11,845 bases of DNA. Origin: Bacteroidales bacterium. Lineage in GTDB: Bacteria > Bacteroidota > Bacteroidia > Bacteroidales > GCA-2748055. The translations under genes and the position numbers were made by a program. The stretch is from NCBI GenBank assembly GCA_023135025.1, contig JAGLTY010000028.1, positions 1 to 11,845 on the forward strand. The letters run 5' to 3'. Of this stretch, positions 7,842 to 11,845 are shown piece by piece; the first letter of the stretch is position 1; every line of letters starts with the position of its first letter. The notes under the pieces are model-generated. The model was not told where the DNA came from. It ran no database searches and saw only the letters and a list, made by a program, of their open reading frames with translations.

Positions 7842-7846
7842 ATTTG
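7839..7846 (+). promoter_or_regulatory. Possible internal -7 element ahead of panD
   Basis: TAAATTTG overlaps the panC stop codon and ends 18 bases before the panD ATG, matching TAnnTTTG exactly. No -33 TTTG box is seen. It could give panD and downstream genes a secondary promoter, but a 6-specified-base match could be chance. Confidence 0.25.
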
Positions 7847-7864
7847 TGAAGTAATTCGGCGACC

Positions 7865-8215
7865 ATGCATATTGATGTTGTTAAATCGAAAATACACAGG
7901 GTTACAGTCACAGAGGCTGATCTGAACTATGTGGGTAGCATCACCATTGATGAGGATCTCATGGATGCTGCCAACCTGATTGAAAATGAGAAAGTTCAGA
8001 TTGTCAATATCAACAATGGAGAGCGTCTGGAAACATATGTCATTACCGGCCAGCGGGGATCCGGGCAAATCTGTCTGAATGGCCCTGCTGCCAGGAGGGT
8101 TGCTGTTGGAGACATCATTATTATTATCGCGTATGCTTCCATGGATTTCGAAGAGGCAAAATCATTTAAACCGGTATTGATTTTCCCCGATACCGACTCC
8201 AACAAGATAAATTGA
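7865..8215 (+). CDS. panD: Aspartate 1-decarboxylase precursor
   Basis: Pyruvoyl-dependent enzyme that makes beta-alanine from L-aspartate for pantothenate synthesis. It is 116 residues, the normal proenzyme length. The self-cleavage site is intact: [10 protein letters not shown] with Gly24-Ser25, where Ser25 becomes the pyruvoyl group. Other conserved parts seen are the N-terminal [14 protein letters not shown] including Lys9, Arg54, Tyr58 in ETYVITG, and [13 protein letters not shown] (71-83) with Asn72. Cleavage would give a 24-residue beta chain and a 92-residue alpha chain. It lies 23 bp after panC, and the next gene probably starts at a TTG that overlaps its TGA stop (TTGA at 8212-8215). 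Confidence 0.98.
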   Translation: MHIDVVKSKIHRVTVTEADLNYVGSITIDEDLMDAANLIENEKVQIVNINNGERLETYVITGQRGSGQICLNGPAARRVAVGDIIIIIAYASMDFEEAKSFKPVLIFPDTDSNKIN

Positions 8216-9249
8216 CCCCTCTTTTGAAAAAAACCATCAGTCAATTTCTAAAAATTGCCGGGTTCCTGGCATTTGGAATTCTTCTGCTCTATTTTGCCTT
8301 CAGGGGGGTGGCATTTGATGAACTGGCCAGCACGCTTCAAAAAGTCAATTTCTGGTGGATCGGGCTCTCTCTCTTTTTTGCCGTCATCTCATTTTTCAGC
8401 AGGGCACGAAGGTGGATGCTCCTTATTGAACCTCTTGGTTATAAACCCTCTTTCAGCAATACATACCACTCCCTGATGGTTGGATACCTCTCCAATTATG
8501 TACTGCCCCGGCTGGGTGAGGTTACCAGGTGCGTCACACTGGGAAAGAGAGAGAAGATCCCTGTTGATTCGCTCATTGGGACCGTAATTATAGAGCGGGT
8601 TATCGACCTTATGATGCTGATGCTGATCCTGCTGATTCTGTTGATCAGCTGGAAGGATAAGTTTGGTGCCTTTTTTAGTGAACAGGTATATCAACCTCTG
8701 CAACAGAAATTTATAGAACTCTTCGGGGGCACCTGGGTCTTCTGGCTTGCAATAGTTTCAACGATCCTGGTTATTTTCCTGCTTATCTTCCTCTTTAGAA
8801 AAAAACTGGCCCGAATTACCCTGGTTCGTAAAGTCAAAGATATTCTCATTGGAATTCTGGACGGACTGAAGACCATCTATCGAATGGAGAGAAAATGGGA
8901 GTTTGTACTTCACTCTGTACTGATCTGGTTCCTCTATATCCTGATGACCTGGGTAGTGGTCTTCGCGCTTGAAGAGCTCTCCGGCCTTACCTTTATCGAT
9001 GGTATGTTTTTGCTGGTGATCGGGGGACTGGGTATGTCGATGCCTGTGACTGCCGGGTTTGGAGCCTACCACTGGATTACTTCAAGGGGATTGATGGTCG
9101 TTTACGGATTCTCCCTGGAGACCGGAACTGCCTATGCCATACTGGCCCATGAATCAAATTCCCTTCTTACCATAGTGTTGGGGATCATATCTTATACGGT
9201 CCTGATGCTCTCCCGAAAAAGAAACACCAACGGTAAAACCGAATCCTGA
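8212..9249 (+). CDS. UPF0104/lysylphosphatidylglycerol synthase TM-domain family membrane protein
   Basis: A 345-residue polytopic inner-membrane protein of the LPG_synthase_TM (YbhN/AglD-like) family; members act in or near lipid and glycolipid pathways but the role of this one is unknown. Hydrophobic segments lie at about 13-30, 46-63, 122-147, 175-195, 231-253, 263-281 and 306-333, so seven or eight membrane passes. Family marks seen are [14 protein letters not shown] (63-76), [17 protein letters not shown] (91-107), IIERVIDL (126-133) and the glycine-rich [17 protein letters not shown] (271-287). It has no soluble lysyl-transferase domain, so lysyl-PG synthesis is not expected. The start is uncertain: no ATG precedes residue 69 in frame; TTG at 8212 (overlapping the panD stop) or TTG at 8224 are the candidates. 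rfaE2 begins 1 bp after the stop, which suggests an envelope role within a coupled operon. Confidence 0.88.
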   Translation: MTPLLKKTISQFLKIAGFLAFGILLLYFAFRGVAFDELASTLQKVNFWWIGLSLFFAVISFFSRARRWMLLIEPLGYKPSFSNTYHSLMVGYLSNYVLPRLGEVTRCVTLGKREKIPVDSLIGTVIIERVIDLMMLMLILLILLISWKDKFGAFFSEQVYQPLQQKFIELFGGTWVFWLAIVSTILVIFLLIFLFRKKLARITLVRKVKDILIGILDGLKTIYRMERKWEFVLHSVLIWFLYILMTWVVVFALEELSGLTFIDGMFLLVIGGLGMSMPVTAGFGAYHWITSRGLMVVYGFSLETGTAYAILAHESNSLLTIVLGIISYTVLMLSRKRNTNGKTES

Positions 9250-9250
9250 G

Positions 9251-9751
9251 ATGCTTACCTACGAACAGATCATTCAAAAAACCATCACCCTTGATGCAGC
9301 TGTGAAACTGTTTAACCCCATATTCAGAAGAGAGAACAAAATGGTATTCACCAATGGTTGTTTCGACGTTCTTCACAGGGGCCATATATATTTACTCTCC
9401 AGGGCAAGGGAGCTGGGCGACCTGTTGATTGTAGGGCTGAACAGTGATTCTTCTGTTTCAAAACTCAAGGGCCCCGGCAGGCCGGTCAACAACCAGGAGT
9501 CCAGGGCCGAGGTGCTGGGAGCGCTGGCTTTTGTGGATTACATCATTGTATTTGAGGAAGATACACCCATGGATCTGATTACCACACTTGAGCCAGATAT
9601 CCTGATCAAAGGCGGCGACTACAAATTGGAGGAAATTGTGGGATACCGGGAGGTCATTTCCCGGGGTGGCAGGGTGGAAACCATTCCTCTGCTGGAGGGA
9701 TACTCAAGCAGTTCGATTATTGACAGAAACAGCAATAAATGGCGAAAATAA
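9251..9751 (+). CDS. rfaE2: D-glycero-beta-D-manno-heptose 1-phosphate adenylyltransferase (RfaE2/HldE C-domain type)
   Basis: Cytidylyltransferase-fold enzyme that activates heptose-1-phosphate with ATP to ADP-heptose for the LPS inner core. It is 166 residues and stands alone, without the sugar-kinase (RfaE1) domain fused in E. coli HldE. Seen: VFTNGCFDVLHRGH (32-45) with the HxGH motif His42/His45, VGLNSDSSVSKLKGPGRPVN (61-80) with the conserved NSD and GRPVN, ALAFVDYIIVFEEDTP (91-106), LIKGGDY (118-124) and the C-terminal GYSSSSII (150-157), close to the usual GYSTT. ATG 9251 follows the membrane-protein stop by 1 bp, and radA starts inside its last codons (13-bp overlap). A different nucleotidyl-transfer substrate is possible because relatives include glycerol-3-phosphate cytidylyltransferases, but the GGDY and C-terminal motifs favour heptose. 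Confidence 0.9.
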   Translation: MLTYEQIIQKTITLDAAVKLFNPIFRRENKMVFTNGCFDVLHRGHIYLLSRARELGDLLIVGLNSDSSVSKLKGPGRPVNNQESRAEVLGALAFVDYIIVFEEDTPMDLITTLEPDILIKGGDYKLEEIVGYREVISRGGRVETIPLLEGYSSSSIIDRNSNKWRK

Positions 9752-11097
9752 AATCGGTATATGTGTGCCAGAATTGCGGCGTTGAATCGGCCAAATGGAT
9801 CGGCCGGTGCAATGCATGCGGAGAGTGGAACACCTATGTGGAACAGAAGATTCACAAAGGTCCGGTCCGGTCGGGCATATCAGAGAGGCGCGATCAGGCA
9901 GCGCCTCAAAAACTGGATGAGGTGGCCTCTGCACCTCTCTCCCGGATCGACCTGAAAAACGGGGAATTTAACCGGGTCCTGGGGGGAGGAATTGTTCCCG
10001 GATCCGTGGTTCTGATCGGTGGTGAACCGGGAATCGGAAAATCGACCCTTGCACTGCAGGTGGCCCTGCAGATCGATAAACAGACTCTTTACGTCTCAGG
10101 TGAGGAGAGTCCACAACAGATCAAATTAAGGGCCGACCGGCTCGGGGGTGGGAACGGGAATTGCCAGGTACTTGCTGAAACAAGTCTCCAGGCCATCATG
10201 ACTCAGGTTGAACAGATCAATCCGGAACTGCTAATCATAGACTCCATTCAAACCCTCTATTCCGAAGCCATTGAATCGGCCCCCGGAACCATTTCACAGG
10301 TTAGAGAATGTGCCGCACAGCTGCTGCGACTCTCCAAAGAGAGCCATATGCCCGTTGTGTTGATCGGCCATATTACAAAGGATGGCAGTATCGCAGGGCC
10401 CAAAGTGCTGGAGCATATCGTTGATACCGTACTCCAGTTTGAAGGCGACACACACCATCTATACAGGATTCTGCGCTCCATTAAGAACCGTTTTGGCTCC
10501 ACCTCGGAGATCGGGGTGTTCGAAATGACGGGAGAGGGACTTCGCGAGATCCTGAACCCATCCGAACTGCTGATCAACCAGCAGCCTCCCGATCTGAGCG
10601 GATCGGCCATAGCTGCCAATGTGGAGGGCATCCGCCCCATACTGATCGAGGTCCAGGCCCTTGTAAGCTCAGCAGTTTACGGAACACCTCAGCGCACCTC
10701 CACAGGATTTGATACCCGCCGTCTGAGCATGTTGCTGGCAGTACTGGAAAAACGGGCCAGTTTTAAGCTGGCCAGTAAAGATGTATACATCAATATTGCC
10801 GGCGGGCTACGGGTGGATGACCCTGCCATTGACCTGGCTGTAGTGGCGTCCATTCTCTCCTCTACTGTCGATATTCCGATTGATCCGAACAGCTGCTTTG
10901 CAGGGGAGGTGGGACTATCGGGCGAGATTCGCCCGGTAAACCGGATTGAACAGCGTCTGGGCGAAGCAGATAAACTGGGCATGAAAAGAATCCTGATGCC
11001 CGCTTTCAACCGGAAACGGATCGATCCGGCAAGATTTGGCCTTGATATCATCGAACTGAACAGGGTTCAGGATCTGCCCAAACACCTTTTTGGCTAA
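9739..11097 (+). CDS. radA: DNA repair protein RadA (Sms)
   Basis: RecA-like ATPase/helicase that promotes branch migration of recombination intermediates. It is 452 residues, full length. In order: a C4 zinc finger with Cys10, Cys13, Cys24 and Cys27; Walker A GGEPGIGKST (94-103); Walker B LLIID (164-168); the RadA-specific KNRFG motif (249-253); and a Lon-protease-like C-terminal domain including FKLASKDVYINIAGGLRVDDP and CFAGEVGLSGEIRPV. The catalytic Ser of true Lon proteases is not expected in this family. ATG 9739 overlaps the rfaE2 3' end by 13 bp in another frame, and the zinc finger requires a start close to here. It converges on the PBP gene with only 6 bp between the stops, leaving no room for a separate terminator. 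Confidence 0.98.
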   Translation: MAKIKSVYVCQNCGVESAKWIGRCNACGEWNTYVEQKIHKGPVRSGISERRDQAAPQKLDEVASAPLSRIDLKNGEFNRVLGGGIVPGSVVLIGGEPGIGKSTLALQVALQIDKQTLYVSGEESPQQIKLRADRLGGGNGNCQVLAETSLQAIMTQVEQINPELLIIDSIQTLYSEAIESAPGTISQVRECAAQLLRLSKESHMPVVLIGHITKDGSIAGPKVLEHIVDTVLQFEGDTHHLYRILRSIKNRFGSTSEIGVFEMTGEGLREILNPSELLINQQPPDLSGSAIAANVEGIRPILIEVQALVSSAVYGTPQRTSTGFDTRRLSMLLAVLEKRASFKLASKDVYINIAGGLRVDDPAIDLAVVASILSSTVDIPIDPNSCFAGEVGLSGEIRPVNRIEQRLGEADKLGMKRILMPAFNRKRIDPARFGLDIIELNRVQDLPKHLFG

Positions 11098-11103
11098 GGT
11101 CGC

Positions 11104-11845
11104 CTAGAAGTCGTCATTCTCAATGCTGCCTGTGGTCTCCATAATATTGGGACAATCCATATCCACATAGAAATCCAGCGGTCTCTCAAATTCATCCTCC
11201 ATGGTAATACCCAGGGTGGTGTCGGCATAAACCCGCTTCAGAAATTCAGCATATATGGGAAGTGCCATATTGGTTCCAGAGCCCATCCCCAGTTCATCAA
11301 AATGAATAGCCCGGTTCTCTCCTCCTACCCAGGCCGCAGCGGTAAGCTTCGGAGCAAGTCCAATAAACCAGCCATCACTCTGGTTCTGGGTGGTACCCGT
11401 TTTCCCGGCCAGTTCACCTTTAAATTTATATTTCCAGCGAAGCCTGTTGGAGGTCCCGGAATAGAACTCCCCCCGGTACCTGCCGGTCATATCGACCACA
11501 TTCTTCAGTAGCGAAAGCATTAAATAAGCGGTCTCCTGACTGATCGCCTCCGACTCGACAGGGTGAAAAGAGGCGATCACATTACCATACCGGTCCTCTA
11601 TGCGGGTGACATAGACCGGGCTCACATAGATGCCCCGGTTGGAGAAGGTGTTAAATGCTCCCACCATCTCCTCCAGAGAGATATCAGAAGGGCCATAGAT
11701 CATGCTGGGCACCGGGGCTATGTAAGAGGTCACTCCCATTTTGCGCATAAGGTTGATGACATTTTCAGGATTGAAATTTTTAAACAGCCAGGCAGAAACC
11801 CAATTATGGGAGGTGGCCAGCCCCCATTTCAGGGAGACCATCTTT
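11104..11845 (-). CDS. Class A penicillin-binding protein (PBP1A-like), C-terminal transpeptidase part, 5'-partial
   Basis: The last ~246 residues of a bifunctional glycosyltransferase/transpeptidase that polymerises and cross-links peptidoglycan in the periplasm, anchored in the inner membrane. The frame runs off the right edge (Lys codon at 11842-11844 precedes the Met at 11841), so that Met is internal. Visible transpeptidase motifs, numbered from that Met, are the SxN motif in GLATSHNW (Ser11-His-Asn13) and KTGTT (147-151; Lys codon at 11401-11403), followed by SDGWFIGLAPKLTAAAWVGGE. The catalytic SxxK and the whole glycosyltransferase domain lie outside the window. YGPSDISLEEMVGAFNTFSNRG is typical of PBP1A/MrcA-like proteins. 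The C-terminus is short and acidic (ENDDF). It converges with radA and belongs to a separate transcript. Confidence 0.94.
   Translation of the reverse strand, partial: KMVSLKWGLATSHNWVSAWLFKNFNPENVINLMRKMGVTSYIAPVPSMIYGPSDISLEEMVGAFNTFSNRGIYVSPVYVTRIEDRYGNVIASFHPVESEAISQETAYLMLSLLKNVVDMTGRYRGEFYSGTSNRLRWKYKFKGELAGKTGTTQNQSDGWFIGLAPKLTAAAWVGGENRAIHFDELGMGSGTNMALPIYAEFLKRVYADTTLGITMEDEFERPLDFYVDMDCPNIMETTGSIENDDF

Noticed and set aside
11098..11103. Possible terminator between convergent radA and the PBP gene
   Set aside because: Only 6 bp separate the stops; no hairpin can fit in the gap and none was clear in the flanking coding ends.
1..11845. Defence system, mobile element, CRISPR or horizontally acquired island
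   Set aside because: All genes are recognisable core metabolism or envelope families with similar base composition; no transposase, integrase, repeats or tRNA boundary were found.

Overview
The window looks like a chromosomal segment of a Bacteroidota member, probably class Bacteroidia (Bacteroidales/Marinilabiliales-like). Three things support this: a DUF4270 lipoprotein beside a stand-alone glycogen-synthase-like N-terminal domain, a Bacteroidota-only pairing as far as I know; TAnnTTTG promoter elements upstream of start codons with little Shine-Dalgarno signal; and a panC-panD-membrane protein-rfaE2-radA gene run. The genus cannot be fixed from the sequence. Coding density is very high. 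The largest gap is 84 bp, so there is no stretch over 300 bases without a gene. No RNA gene, CRISPR array, insertion sequence or prophage was seen.

Region 1 (1-2820, + strand) is the end of a nucleotide-sugar/surface polysaccharide operon. It holds the C-terminal part of a TviB/WbpA-type UDP-N-acetylhexosamine dehydrogenase, a GalE-type 4-epimerase, and dTDP-glucose 4,6-dehydratase (rfbB). galE and rfbB share an ATGA stop/start overlap.

Region 2 (2842-6914, - strand) converges on region 1. In transcription order it holds a truncated, catalytically degenerate GT5 (glycogen synthase-like) protein, a DUF4270 lipoprotein, and glmS (glutamine:fructose-6-phosphate aminotransferase). GlmS feeds the UDP-GlcNAc pool used by peptidoglycan, by LPS and probably by the region 1 enzymes.

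Region 3 (6999-11097, + strand) is divergent from region 2 across an 84-bp gap that carries a -7-type promoter element for each direction. It encodes panC and panD (pantothenate/CoA synthesis), a multi-pass UPF0104/LPG-synthase-TM-like membrane protein with a TTG start, a stand-alone heptose-1-phosphate adenylyltransferase (rfaE2), and radA (recombination/repair). Spacing of -13 to +23 bp suggests one transcript.

Region 4 (11104-11845, - strand) is the C-terminal transpeptidase part of a class A penicillin-binding protein, convergent with radA and cut by the window edge.

Most of this is ordinary core metabolism and envelope biogenesis. The item most worth a second look is the pseudoenzyme-like GT5 half-protein with its DUF4270 lipoprotein partner. 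The next is the GalE gatekeeper substitution, which suggests use of N-acetylated substrates. I found no convincing defence, mobile or otherwise novel multi-gene system.
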